Counted from the first letter of the stretch, positions 27,266-35,705 are shown. The stretch is DNA of 64,000 bases from Butyrivibrio sp. NC3005 (GCF_000424545.1 NZ_AUKC01000014.1:35260-99259); one strand, 5' to 3'. Numbers and translations: made by a program. Notes: generated from the sequence alone by a model not told the origin.

Positions 27266-28591
27266 ATGGTTATTGGATCTGAAAGTGAAACCGTTGAGTT
27301 TAAGCTTACTACCGGAGAAAAGAATGAGGCTGTAGAAGCTATGGCAGCCATTTTGAATAAACATTGCCGAGGCACAGTGTATTTTGGTGTAGATGATTCC
27401 GGATTTGTTAGAGGACAACAGATTAGTGATTCTACCAAAAAGGATATATCAAGAATAATTAGCGACGCCATTGAACCGAGAATTGCGCCAACTATAGAGG
27501 TGCTCACTATAGAACAGCGAACGATAATTAAGGTGTCTTTTTCCGGACATAATAGACCCTATGCAGTTAATGGCAAGTATCTAATTCGAACAGGGACAGA
27601 GAATAGGCGTATGTCTCCTGATGAATTAAAACGGCTGATAAAGAATGATGATTACTCTTCCAAATGGGAAGAAGAGTTGACGGATTATACTGCTGATGAC
27701 CTGGATGATGATGCCTTGAAGGATTTTTATCAGTCTGCAAAAGACTGTGGCCGTTTGTCCATGAAGGAGTATGACAAAGAGAAACTGCTCACTACCATTG
27801 ATATCGTACGCGGAGGACAAATAAACAATGGTGGGTATGCACTTTTTGGGAAAAATGCCAAGATTGGGTTAAAGCTGGCATCATATGCTACAGACAATAA
27901 AGTCACTTTCACTGATTTGAAACTCCTTGAAGGTAATATTTATAATCTTGTAAATTCTGCTTTAGATTACATTTTGAATCGTATCAATTGGCGAGGCGAA
28001 ATCGGAACTAGAAAGAGGAAAGAGATTCCGGAAATTCCGGAAGAGGCAATTCGCGAAATCATAGTAAACGCATTTGCACATGCAGATTATGAAACTGTTC
28101 CGGAGATTGAAATCGGTATTCATCCGGGCAAAATTGAGATATATAATCCTGGATCATTTCCGGATGATTTAACGCCGCTTGATTTTATATCTAGGAATTT
28201 GCCTTCATATAAGCGAAATAAGCTAATATTAGACATTCTGTTTAGAAGTAAAGACGTTGAAAAGTCAGGTACAGGCTTCCAGCGTGTAAACGATTTTTGC
28301 AAGCAACAGAACGTGACTTGGAACTATAGAAAAGAAGCATACGGTTTCTTCTTCGAATTTATCAGGACAAATGTCCAGATAAATGTCCAGATAAATACTG
28401 AACTTACAGAAGCAGAGCAGGTCATTTTTAATCTGATTCAGAATAATGATGGTATCTCAAAAGCAGAGATGGCTATAAGAATCGGAAAGTCGGAAAAGAC
28501 TGTACAGAGGCTTATATCTTCACTCATAAAGAAGCAGGTGATTGAGAGAGAAGGATCTAATAAATCAGGCAGTTGGAAAATAAAGATATAG
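27266..28591 (+). CDS. Schlafen/AlbA_2-type ATP-binding regulator-like protein
   Basis: 441 residues. Residues 1-125 form an AlbA_2 (Schlafen-like) domain: SETVEFKLTTGEKNEAVEAMAAILN, GTVYFGVDDSGFV, YLIRTGTENRRMSPDEL. A middle GHKL-like ATP-binding module has AIREIIVNAFAHADY and IYNPGSFPDDL. The C-terminus is a winged helix-turn-helix (GISKAEMAIRIGKSEKTVQRLI). Such proteins are usually called ATP-dependent DNA-binding or transcription regulators and are common in mobile regions. The promoter has its own inverted-repeat operator, consistent with self-regulation. GAGGAGG precedes the ATG. Confidence 0.85.
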   Translation: MVIGSESETVEFKLTTGEKNEAVEAMAAILNKHCRGTVYFGVDDSGFVRGQQISDSTKKDISRIISDAIEPRIAPTIEVLTIEQRTIIKVSFSGHNRPYAVNGKYLIRTGTENRRMSPDELKRLIKNDDYSSKWEEELTDYTADDLDDDALKDFYQSAKDCGRLSMKEYDKEKLLTTIDIVRGGQINNGGYALFGKNAKIGLKLASYATDNKVTFTDLKLLEGNIYNLVNSALDYILNRINWRGEIGTRKRKEIPEIPEEAIREIIVNAFAHADYETVPEIEIGIHPGKIEIYNPGSFPDDLTPLDFISRNLPSYKRNKLILDILFRSKDVEKSGTGFQRVNDFCKQQNVTWNYRKEAYGFFFEFIRTNVQINVQINTELTEAEQVIFNLIQNNDGISKAEMAIRIGKSEKTVQRLISSLIKKQVIEREGSNKSGSWKIKI

Positions 28592-28793
28592 GGGAGAAAG
28601 ATAATTATTTATGGATTGGGACGACGATAATGATGCTCACTGTTCAACCATTGCTTTTTCATAGGTTATTTAGATGATTGCATAGAAAGCATATGTAAAG
28701 CCAGCGAAAGAGTTATTCTATTCGTGGGTATATGCTAATGGATTAAGATAAAGACTACTTTTTAGATAAAACTTAGCTAAGGAATGAATTAGA

Positions 28794-29564
28794 ATGACAG
28801 ATTTTTCTACTATCACAGCTTGTGGTGAGTGCTGTGTTGGATGCTCAAAAAAGATAGATGGATTATGCCCTGGGTGTATAGAGGCAGATGGGCATGTCCC
28901 TGAATGGGCCCAGTCAGGCATGTGTAAGGTACATGCCTGTTGTAAGGAGCATAATGCTCGGTTCTGTGGTCTGTGCAGCGAGTTCCCGTGTGATAAGCTC
29001 CCTCAGTTGATCTCATGGAATCCAGACATCATTCAACACCTTTCCGCTTTGCGGGATGAATATATTATTAATGGATTGTCCGGTGAGTACGTAGTCAGAA
29101 GGTTGGCTGAGGAGGATATCCCGGAGATTCTTGCACTTTGTGAAAAGAATACACTCTATTATAGATACTGCCCGCCATTTGTGTCGGAACAGAGTATACG
29201 AGATGACATGAACGCGCTTCCGCCCGGAAAGACCGTATCTGACAAGTATTATGTTGGATATTATGACGGAGAGCGTCTGATTGCTGTTATGGATATGATT
29301 ATGGCATTCCCCGAAAAGACTACATCGTTTATAGGCTTTTTTATGACGGATATAGAGGCACAGAATAAAGGATTAGGTAGTTTCATTATTTCGGAACTGT
29401 GCAAAGTTATGACTGGAATGGGAATGAGAGAGGTTCGACTTGGTTGGGTTAAAGGTAATCCCCAGGCAGAGCATTTCTGGAAAAAGAATGGCTTTGTTGA
29501 AACAGGGGCAACCAATGAGACAGATAAATATACAGTTGTAGTAGCTCGAAGGGGATTGCAGTAA
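28794..29564 (+). CDS. DUF3795 domain fused to GNAT acetyltransferase
   Basis: 256 residues. The N-terminal 80 or so are cysteine-rich in the DUF3795 manner (CGECCVGCSKK, GLCPGC, CKVHACCKEH, FCGLCSEFPC), likely a metal-binding module. From about residue 98 a GNAT fold follows: VRRLAEEDIPEIL, GFFMTDIEAQNKGLGSFII (acetyl-CoA loop), HFWKKNGFVETG. The acetyl acceptor is unknown. A weak ribosome binding site (AAGGAATG) lies upstream. Two-domain fusion in one frame with no sign of decay. Confidence 0.8.
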   Translation: MTDFSTITACGECCVGCSKKIDGLCPGCIEADGHVPEWAQSGMCKVHACCKEHNARFCGLCSEFPCDKLPQLISWNPDIIQHLSALRDEYIINGLSGEYVVRRLAEEDIPEILALCEKNTLYYRYCPPFVSEQSIRDDMNALPPGKTVSDKYYVGYYDGERLIAVMDMIMAFPEKTTSFIGFFMTDIEAQNKGLGSFIISELCKVMTGMGMREVRLGWVKGNPQAEHFWKKNGFVETGATNETDKYTVVVARRGLQ

Positions 29565-29634
29565 TGAGCAATCATACAATGAATTTAACACCTTCTACAT
29601 TCAAAATGATTCGAGAAGGAAAGGAGAAATACTT

Positions 29635-30126
29635 ATGGCGAAGATAATAGCGATCTGTGGGAAAATATGTTGTGGAAAAACCTATTACGCCAATCAAATA
29701 AAAGAAAAAGAGAAAGCGGTTGTTTTATCATGTGATGAATTGACAAAAGATTTGTTTGATAATGATTTGGGTGAGAAACATGACGAAATGGCGTTAAGAA
29801 TTTGGAGTTATTTTAAGAAAAAATCGGTGGAATTAGTGAACGTAGGTTGTACTGTTATCTTAGATTGGGGATTTTGGAGATTAGAAAACAGAAGAAGCTT
29901 GACCGATTTTTGCCACTCTCAGAATGTTCATTGTGAATGGCATTACATAGAGGTTGATGACCAAACATGGAATAAAAACATTGAAGAACGAAACTGCAGG
30001 GTATTAAACGGTGAAGGTGGTTCAGATTATTATCTGGATGAAGGGCTTATGGGAAAATTATTGTCTATGTGGGAAGAACCCACTAAAGATGAAATAGATG
30101 TTTGGTATACATTAAAAAGAAAATAG
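29635..30126 (+). CDS. Small P-loop kinase (AAA_33-like)
   Basis: 163 residues. Walker A is ICGKICCGKTYYA at the N-terminus, followed by VVLSCDEL (kinase DE block) and VILDWGFW with a lid-like RSLTDF stretch, then ERNCRVLNGE. The layout resembles zeta-toxin/polynucleotide-kinase-like small ATPases that phosphorylate a nucleotide, sugar or antibiotic. GAAAGGAG precedes ATG 29635. It is intact, unlike many neighbours. Confidence 0.7.
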   Translation: MAKIIAICGKICCGKTYYANQIKEKEKAVVLSCDELTKDLFDNDLGEKHDEMALRIWSYFKKKSVELVNVGCTVILDWGFWRLENRRSLTDFCHSQNVHCEWHYIEVDDQTWNKNIEERNCRVLNGEGGSDYYLDEGLMGKLLSMWEEPTKDEIDVWYTLKRK

Positions 30127-30360
30127 AATTGCTATTAGGCGACTTGATAACACTTCCGTGATAACAATTTGATAACATTAGCTGATACAGTCCATGTGAT
30201 ATGGACAGCTGAAACTAAATGAAGTCAAATCGTGACAGATAACCCTAACAAAAATGTTTAAGATACAGGTTTAGTTAGGGAGCTAGAGTGACGGTGAATT
30301 TTTTGTGCTAGCCCTGCTGATTGAAGCAGGGCAGCAATTCTATTAAATTCTTTGTATTCT
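30127..30360. other. Non-coding stretch before array 2
   Basis: No gene is seen. It contains three TTGATAACA/GTGATAACA copies (30144-30177), an inverted pair GTCCAT...ATGGAC (30190-30206) that reuses the hexamer of the operator at 27209-27230, an AACCCTAAC/GTTAGG pair, and a CCCTGCTgattgAAGCAGGG hairpin at 30312-30331. Confidence 0.6.
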
Positions 30361-30795
30361 GATGCCTTTTCGACAGCATCTTACGCTGTGAAGCATCGGA
30401 AAATCATGATTATTTCAATCTTGATGCTTATTGCCCGGAATATTTGGGAACGGAGCATCACAAATCCATGAATTAGTCTAAAAAGATGCCTTTCGCCTTC
30501 CGGGAATGACGGAAATGCGCCTGTCGACATTTCGGAAAATTAAAAATTTAAAATTATATGCTACGGCTTTCGCACCTTTACGTCGCGTCGCACCTTCCGA
30601 AAACCGGCGGCATCAAGAATCTAAAAATATGTTAGTTTTGATGCTTGGGACATGGTAATACATTCATGTGAAGCGTCGAAATAATTGATAACATCTGAAA
30701 TTGATGCTCTTCACCTAGAAGATACCTTCTATACAGCATCAAAAATCTTAATATGCACCATTCTCGATGCTTATTCCCAAGTTCAAGAATGCATC
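30361..30795. repeat. Array 2: alternating GATGC / GCATC sites
   Basis: The pentamer, usually within TGATGCTT or its complement, occurs at 30361(+), 30393(-), 30423(+), 30455(-), 30485(+), then after a 125-bp gap at 30610(-), 30640(+), 30673(-, GCGTC variant), 30703(+), 30736(-), 30766(+) and 30791(-). Spacings in the regular runs are 30-33 bp, ending with one of 25 bp. An extra GCATC at 30376 is off-register. The gap is G/C-richer and scrambled (TTTCGCACC, GTCGCGTCG). The geometry equals that of array 1 but the motif differs. It lies about 210 bp upstream of paralogue 2. Confidence 0.8.
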
Positions 30796-30810
30796 AACCA
30801 AGCTAATTTG

Positions 30811-30886
30811 AAGCGACTTCGTCGACAGGGCTTGGCTGACTCCTGATTCATGTTCTCACGAAATCCGCAGTCAGTGCGGATCTCTG
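30811..30886 (-). repeat. Diverged relative of repeat A
   Basis: It contains the hairpin CGAC-TTC-GTCG, then the exact string TGTTCTCACGAAA, then the stem-loop TCCGCA-GTCAG-TGCGGA followed by TCTCTG. Repeat A copy 2 has the same order with AAGGC-TTC-GCCTT and CTCGCA-GTAAA-TGCGAG. Stems vary in a compensating way while the linking string is conserved. Confidence 0.65.
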
Positions 30887-31004
30887 TAATTTCATTTAAG
30901 ATGTCACACAAACCTGATTCAGGCTTATTACCCTACCGATTACTCTTCAGATACCACCACTAATATCACCAAATAAAATTTTCAAATCAAGAAAGGATTT
31001 TCAA

Positions 31005-31868
31005 ATGAAACAATGCAGAAACAATAATTTACTTCGGAACACAGCATTATATGATGAGGCAATGAGACGATATAAGGAGATTTCAGAGCATCAACTTGTA
31101 GCTGAAAGAGAACTACAGAAAACACCGCCTGGTATTATTCATGTTGTGAAGAGTGGGACTAGGATTCAGTTTTATCTTCGAGCAAACAAATCTGACAAAG
31201 GCGGTAAGTATATTCATAAATCAGATACTCATACTATACAGACATTTCTTCAGAAGTCATATCAGGAGAAAGTATTGAAATTATTGATAATTGAAGGAAA
31301 GAATATTGAATTGTTACTGAAGAAATCTGATAATATTACAGAAAAGATAAAAAGACTCTACTCTGATCTACCGTCGCAAATAAAGTGCTACATCAAACCC
31401 ATTGATATGTCAGATGAAGATTATGTTTCAAAATGGCAGAGTAGGCCATATGTCGGAAAAGAAATACCTGATTATGTCCCGATGTATGAAACCGCTAGAG
31501 GGGAACGAGTGCGCTCCAAATCGGAATTGACCATTGCTAACATGTTGGCAGAGAAGGAAATTCCATATAAGTATGAATGCCCGAATACACTTCCAAATGG
31601 GAAGGTTTTTTATCCTGACTTTACTATATTGAATGTGAAGGCGCGGAAAGAAATTTATTGGGAGCACAGAGGAATGATGGATGACAGAGAATATGCCAGA
31701 CAGGCGGTGTTTAAAATGAAGTCTTTGATGAAAAATGGGATTATTCTTGGTGACAATCTTATTATTACAGAGGAAACTACAACAAATCCTTTAGGGACGG
31801 ATGAAATAGAGAGCATTATTAGCAAGTGTTTTGGTAAAGCAGATGAGGAAAAGACTGATAGAGCGTGA
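31005..31868 (+). CDS. PD-(D/E)XK-like protein, paralogue 2
   Basis: 287 residues. From about residue 165 it matches the C-terminal domain of the protein at 22372-23172: RVRSKSELTIANML (Glu), IPYKYECP, YPDFTILN (Asp), KEIYWEHRGMMDDREYA (E-x-H). The N-terminal half differs in sequence but is again helical, with one long KIKRLYSDLPSQIK stretch. GAAAGG precedes ATG 31005. As with paralogue 1, an alternating short-motif array lies upstream, here with a different motif. Nuclease activity is inferred only from motif order. The two genes are too diverged to be a recent duplication. Confidence 0.7.
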   Translation: MKQCRNNNLLRNTALYDEAMRRYKEISEHQLVAERELQKTPPGIIHVVKSGTRIQFYLRANKSDKGGKYIHKSDTHTIQTFLQKSYQEKVLKLLIIEGKNIELLLKKSDNITEKIKRLYSDLPSQIKCYIKPIDMSDEDYVSKWQSRPYVGKEIPDYVPMYETARGERVRSKSELTIANMLAEKEIPYKYECPNTLPNGKVFYPDFTILNVKARKEIYWEHRGMMDDREYARQAVFKMKSLMKNGIILGDNLIITEETTTNPLGTDEIESIISKCFGKADEEKTDRA

Positions 31869-32073
31869 TGCCTCGTCGACAATTTGATAAATTATTTCAT
31901 TTTGTAATTGCTCAAAAGTCAGTGAGATACCATACATCAATGACACGTGGGGAGTTGGCATCGCAGAGGATGCTGAACTTCATAGAAGAACTGCTATAAG
32001 AGTATGTGATTGAAAGAATTGGATTCTCGGGACAGGCTCGTGGCTTATAAAATAGTGAGGACGTGAATTACAC

Positions 32074-32532
32074 ATGTTGATTAAAATAGGCGAATTTGAT
32101 TGTACTGAATGTTGGGATGAAGTCTTTTATAAAAAACTTGCAAATTACCCCGCTATTACAGAATGGGAAATCCAAACTGTATTGGATTTTGAACACTATG
32201 AAAAGCAAAATGGCAGGGAATGTTTTATAGAGGTTGATAATTACATTTTAAAAGCGATTGAAGATTATAAAAAAACATATGAATCCGGCAAACGTGCGAA
32301 TGTTCCGGAAAAGATAACAGAGTGTGTAGCTTGCCCAAAGTATAAAGGATGTATGACAGATTATGTTTGTCATACGGCTCCTGTTGAAAATGCCATTAAT
32401 ATTTTTAAATGCGGTTCGCTCCAAGCTCCTACTAAATGGAGAGGAGTAACTGCTTCGGTGCTAAAAGCAGAGGATAGAAATGCTGCGAATGATCCGGAGG
32501 ATTATTTTGATTATATCTGTTGGATATCATAG
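32074..32532 (+). pseudogene. N-terminal part of a split gene, family not recognised
   Basis: 152 residues with MLIKIGEFDCTECWDEVFYKK, CVACPKYKGCM and CHTAPVENAINIFKCGSL. The frame keeps a family pattern up to DPEDYFDYI, then ends in CWIS. At 35825 a frame resumes with FDYVMFAWGNCQAGDRL, which reads as the direct continuation. The two halves are about 3.3 kb apart. The 205 bp before this gene contain only scraps of reading frames. Confidence 0.7.
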
Positions 32533-32633
32533 TTAAGTTGGTGATGAATTTGCTGGATATGAAATATTAGGTGGTATGCATTAGAAATTGCAATAAGCCT
32601 CATTTATGGCTATTTATATCAGAGAGGTAACAT

Positions 32634-33494
32634 ATGAGAACAGAAAAAGAAATACTAGATATAGTTTTAGATACAGCAAGAGAAGATGACGCCGTCAGAG
32701 CAGTCATCAGAACAGATTTACTTCCGATCAGGAAGTATTTATATTCATATCAGTTTTGCTTCATCGTAGATGATATTAAAAAATACGATGATGACAAAAC
32801 TTTCGAGATATGCTTTGGAAAAAGAGTCTTGCTATACAGAGGTGATAAGAACTATCCGGAGATGTTTCCAGGTGCCAAAGCTCATCTGATGGTATTTGAG
32901 GACGGAATTACTCTTGTCATTAACACTATGGACAAAGATACATTCCTTAGCAGGTTCAACAGAGAAAACTCTTATGAAAATGTTTGGATAGGTGATACTT
33001 ATCAAAAGATTCTGGACAAAGATAATATACTTCCTGAAATAGAGCGCCTTGAAGAAACACAGACTATATTTGCTGATACGCCAACTAAAGAGATATTCGA
33101 TAATACCTGTAATGAATTCTGGTGGGTGATGAAAACATTTGCTGAGTATACTTTGAGAAAAGAGCTTCCATCCGCAATGTTTTATCTTAACGTAGCAGTC
33201 AGGGATCTTCTAAATAAAATGCTTAGATGGCATATATACCTGGAATCAGGTAAGCCTGTAGATATGGGCGTTTTAGATAGTAAGCTTGAAGAATTACTTG
33301 AGGACGAACTTTTTGCTCTTTACAAAAAGACATATCCAAACGCTGATTATGATCAGATCTGGAGCGCATTTAATGCGGTGGCGACGCTTTGGAATAAAGC
33401 TGGGAATATGGTTGCAGATAGCTGCGGATTTCCATATCCGGAAAAAACAGAAATAGAAATGATGGAATTTATCGCAAGGCTTAAGGAAAATTAG
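32634..33494 (+). CDS. Aminoglycoside 6-adenylyltransferase-like protein, probably inactive
   Basis: 286 residues. It starts with the family's usual MRTEKEILDIVLDTAREDD and ends with the ANT(6)-type helical domain (WWVMKTFAEYTLRKELPSAMFYLN, LLNKMLRWHIYLESG). The nucleotidyltransferase signature normally found near residue 25 (NGSRxNP followed by D-x-D) is replaced by IRTDLLPIRKYLYSY, and the later catalytic Asp segment reads LVINTMDK. Adenylylation of streptomycin-type drugs is therefore doubtful. AGAGAGG precedes ATG 32634; it is followed by the broken Nudix gene with its own AGGAGG. Confidence 0.7.
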   Translation: MRTEKEILDIVLDTAREDDAVRAVIRTDLLPIRKYLYSYQFCFIVDDIKKYDDDKTFEICFGKRVLLYRGDKNYPEMFPGAKAHLMVFEDGITLVINTMDKDTFLSRFNRENSYENVWIGDTYQKILDKDNILPEIERLEETQTIFADTPTKEIFDNTCNEFWWVMKTFAEYTLRKELPSAMFYLNVAVRDLLNKMLRWHIYLESGKPVDMGVLDSKLEELLEDELFALYKKTYPNADYDQIWSAFNAVATLWNKAGNMVADSCGFPYPEKTEIEMMEFIARLKEN

Positions 33495-33505
33495 GAGGAC
33501 GAAAC

Positions 33506-33961
33506 GTGGAATATACACATTTTGTTTCTGTAGCAGGTCTTGTATGCAATGACAAGGACGAGATTCTTTTGCTAAAAAGCCCCTCTAGAGGATAGGAATA
33601 TCCCGGCGGAATGGTTGAGCCAGGTGAAACACTTCAGGATGCATTGATCAGAGAGATCAAAGAAGAAACGAGCGTTGACGTCGAAATCACCGGCTTTATT
33701 GGAGTATGTAAAAACATTCAGAAAGATATAGTTAATATAGATTTTTTCTGCAAATACACAGGCGGAGACCTTGTAACAAGTGATGAGAGTCTGGAAGTAA
33801 AATGGGTTCGCAGAGATGAAGCGCTGAATCTGGTAACTTTTCCATTGACCAAAAAGAGACTGGAAAATATGTTATCAGCAGACGATACAGTCAAATGCTT
33901 CAATTTCAAGAAAGAACCCTTTGAGGTAGTTGCAGAAGAAAAATACACAGTTAGGAGATAA
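33506..33961 (+). pseudogene. Nudix hydrolase with in-frame amber stop
   Basis: GTG 33506 after AGGAGG opens a frame that reads VEYTHFVSVAGLVC...LLLKSPSRG, then TAG (33593-33595), then continues in the same frame with EYPGGMVEPGETL. Related proteins have a Trp before EYPGG, so a TGG-to-TAG change explains the stop. The Nudix box GGMVEPGETL...REIKEETSVDV is otherwise intact. The 3' part could only be made by readthrough or restart at ATG 33611, which would lack the first strands. Confidence 0.85.
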
Positions 33962-33971
33962 ACGTAGTCGT

Positions 33972-34415
33972 ATGAATCAAGTTAGTATACAAAAGCTTAC
34001 GCCTGACATGGCAGAACAATATGTAGCATATTTTGATAACAGAGCATTTTCGGATGGCAACGAACAAAAAGGCTGTTATTGCGTGTGGCATCATTGGACT
34101 GAGCAGAAGGAAGATGAAAGAAGTGCAATGCCTGAAGCAGAGAGAACTTTTTGCAAAAGAAACTATGCCTACGAATTGGTTAAGAATGGAAAATTAAACG
34201 GATTCGTAGCAGTTTCTGATGGAGAGATAGTTGGATTCTGTAACGCGGATCTAAAAGAAAACTACTTCAGACACAGTAGAGATAATGACCCAGAAAGCTG
34301 GGATGGAATCGAGTTTGATTCTAAGGTATTAACCATAGTATGTTATATCGTTGCCCCGGATATGAGAGGGATGGGAATAGCAGATTCATTATTGGAATAT
34401 GAAATTCTCGACTAA
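33972..34415 (+). CDS. GNAT acetyltransferase, C-terminally truncated
   Basis: 147 residues: SIQKLTPDMAEQYVAYFDN, a cysteine pair in GCYCVWHHW, GFVAVSDGEIVGFCNADL, then the acetyl-CoA loop VAPDMRGMGIADSLLEYE, where it abruptly ends in ILD. About 25-40 residues of the last strand and helix are missing. The break falls where a HigB-like toxin frame begins (34399), so the two genes have been joined and overlap by 17 bp. It probably does not fold normally. Confidence 0.7.
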   Translation: MNQVSIQKLTPDMAEQYVAYFDNRAFSDGNEQKGCYCVWHHWTEQKEDERSAMPEAERTFCKRNYAYELVKNGKLNGFVAVSDGEIVGFCNADLKENYFRHSRDNDPESWDGIEFDSKVLTIVCYIVAPDMRGMGIADSLLEYEILD

Positions 34416-34635
34416 ACTGCCGCATGATATTCAAAAGACAGCGAGAAGAAAGCTTGTTATGATACACTCGGCTACAAACATCAATGATTTGAGAACACCA
34501 CCGTCCAATCATCTGGAAGAATTAAAAGGTGATCGTGAGGGACAGTATAGTATCAGGATTAATGATCAGTATCGAATATGCTTCTATTGGAACAATGGAA
34601 ATGTGATTATTGAAGAAATAGGTGATTATCACTAA
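34399..34635 (+). CDS. higB: HigB-like toxin (RelE superfamily)
   Basis: 78 residues. KLPHDIQKTARRKLVMIHSA, DLRTPPSNHLEELKGDREGQYSIRIND and QYRICFYWNNGN form the typical HigB ribosome-dependent mRNA interferase core. Family members usually have about 14 more N-terminal residues; here they are replaced at the junction with the truncated acetyltransferase. The antitoxin gene follows 13 bp downstream in the usual toxin-first order. Confidence 0.85.
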   Translation: MKFSTKLPHDIQKTARRKLVMIHSATNINDLRTPPSNHLEELKGDREGQYSIRINDQYRICFYWNNGNVIIEEIGDYH

Positions 34636-34648
34636 GGAGGTGACATTT

Positions 34649-34951
34649 ATGATGGATTTAGAACCTATATCACCAGGCGAAATTTTACAGGAAGAATTCC
34701 TGACCCCTTTGAATATAACAGCATATAGACTTGCCAAAGAGATTCATATTCCTCAGTCAAGAATTAGTGATATTTTAAGCGGCAAGAGAGGAATTACAGC
34801 AGATACTGCAATGAGATTTGCAATGTATTTTGGAACTACCCCACAGTTTTGGCTGAATATTCAGAATCAGTACGACTTGGATATGCTTAAGGTATCCGGT
34901 AAGATTGTAAATATGTCTGATATCAGACCATATAATTTGATGCAAGGATAA
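34649..34951 (+). CDS. higA: HigA-like antitoxin (XRE family)
   Basis: 100 residues. The N-terminus has PISPGEILQEEFL and a helix-turn-helix AYRLAKEIHIPQSRISDILSGKR; then TPQFWLNIQNQYDLDM. Such antitoxins bind HigB and repress their own operon. The start ATG 34649 is chosen from AAGGAGG at 34634-34640. It ends in a clear terminator. Confidence 0.9.
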   Translation: MMDLEPISPGEILQEEFLTPLNITAYRLAKEIHIPQSRISDILSGKRGITADTAMRFAMYFGTTPQFWLNIQNQYDLDMLKVSGKIVNMSDIRPYNLMQG

Positions 34952-34960
34952 TCGGTTGCA

Positions 34961-34992
34961 AAAAGGATCGGATTTTACTCCGATCCTTTAAA
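34961..34992 (+). terminator. higBA terminator
   Basis: AAAGGATCGGA / TCCGATCCTTT with a 6-nt loop. A very similar hairpin (AAAGGGTCGGA, same TTTTAC loop) follows the ABC exporter genes at 46366. Confidence 0.85.
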
Positions 34993-35025
34993 AATGCAAT
35001 CCTTATTTTTCTGTAAAAAGAATTA

Positions 35026-35705
35026 TTAAATATCTTTTGCTTCAGTCCATGAACAGTTCTCTATAAAAGACAGGAGTTCATTTGCAAGATCAGTTCCTTT
35101 ATCAACCTTTTCGATTGAAAGATCATTAAGTGGATGCCATCCGAAATGATTCGCAACTAAAGCAGCGGTATCTTCAACACTTCTGCTATTATCACGCTCA
35201 ACCCAGAAGTAATTACTCTGCTTAATATAGTTGTATGCTTCAATGTTTAGTTCAGTCAAAGTCTGCTCGCATGTTGCCTTGGCTTTTTCGTAATCAGTTG
35301 CGCTGTGGATAAAATCACTGAACGGTTTGTGGTCCGGACGGTTACAATATGTATCCACAATATTCTCAGGCTTGGAGATCATGAAAGCAATTCTGGAAGG
35401 ATCTGTAATTAGGTCAGCTTCCTCTACAAAGATGTGAAGATCGCACAAAATAATCTGATCTCTTGAAAGCTTGATAAGATCAAGCAGTACATAATCGAGC
35501 TGCTCTCGCTTATTTCCCAAAAGCCATTTTTTATACTCATCTACGCTTCTTCCAAAGAACTCATCCGCATCCCTGAAATGGGTATTCATAGAGGGCTGAT
35601 GCTCTTTGTCTGACATAAGCTGATGAACTGTGAACTGATCATCAATAATATATACGGGAATACCGTATTTTTCACTGAGCGCCTTAGTAACGGTTGTCTT
35701 GCCGC
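35026..35705 (-). pseudogene. 5'-truncated P-loop kinase-like gene
   Basis: The minus-strand frame matches the intact gene at 46758-47531 almost throughout (FRDADEFFGRSVDEYKKWLLGNK, SATDYEKAKATCEQTLTELN, YFWVERD). It loses homology in the Walker A region: only SGKTTVTKAL remains and no start codon precedes it. The first 20 or so codons and the promoter are gone. The longest frame from an internal ATG gives 196 residues without the ATP-binding loop. Confidence 0.8.

Noticed and set aside
28611..28664. Short acidic peptide ORF (MDWDDDNDAHC...)
   Set aside because: No ribosome binding site and no context; most likely chance.
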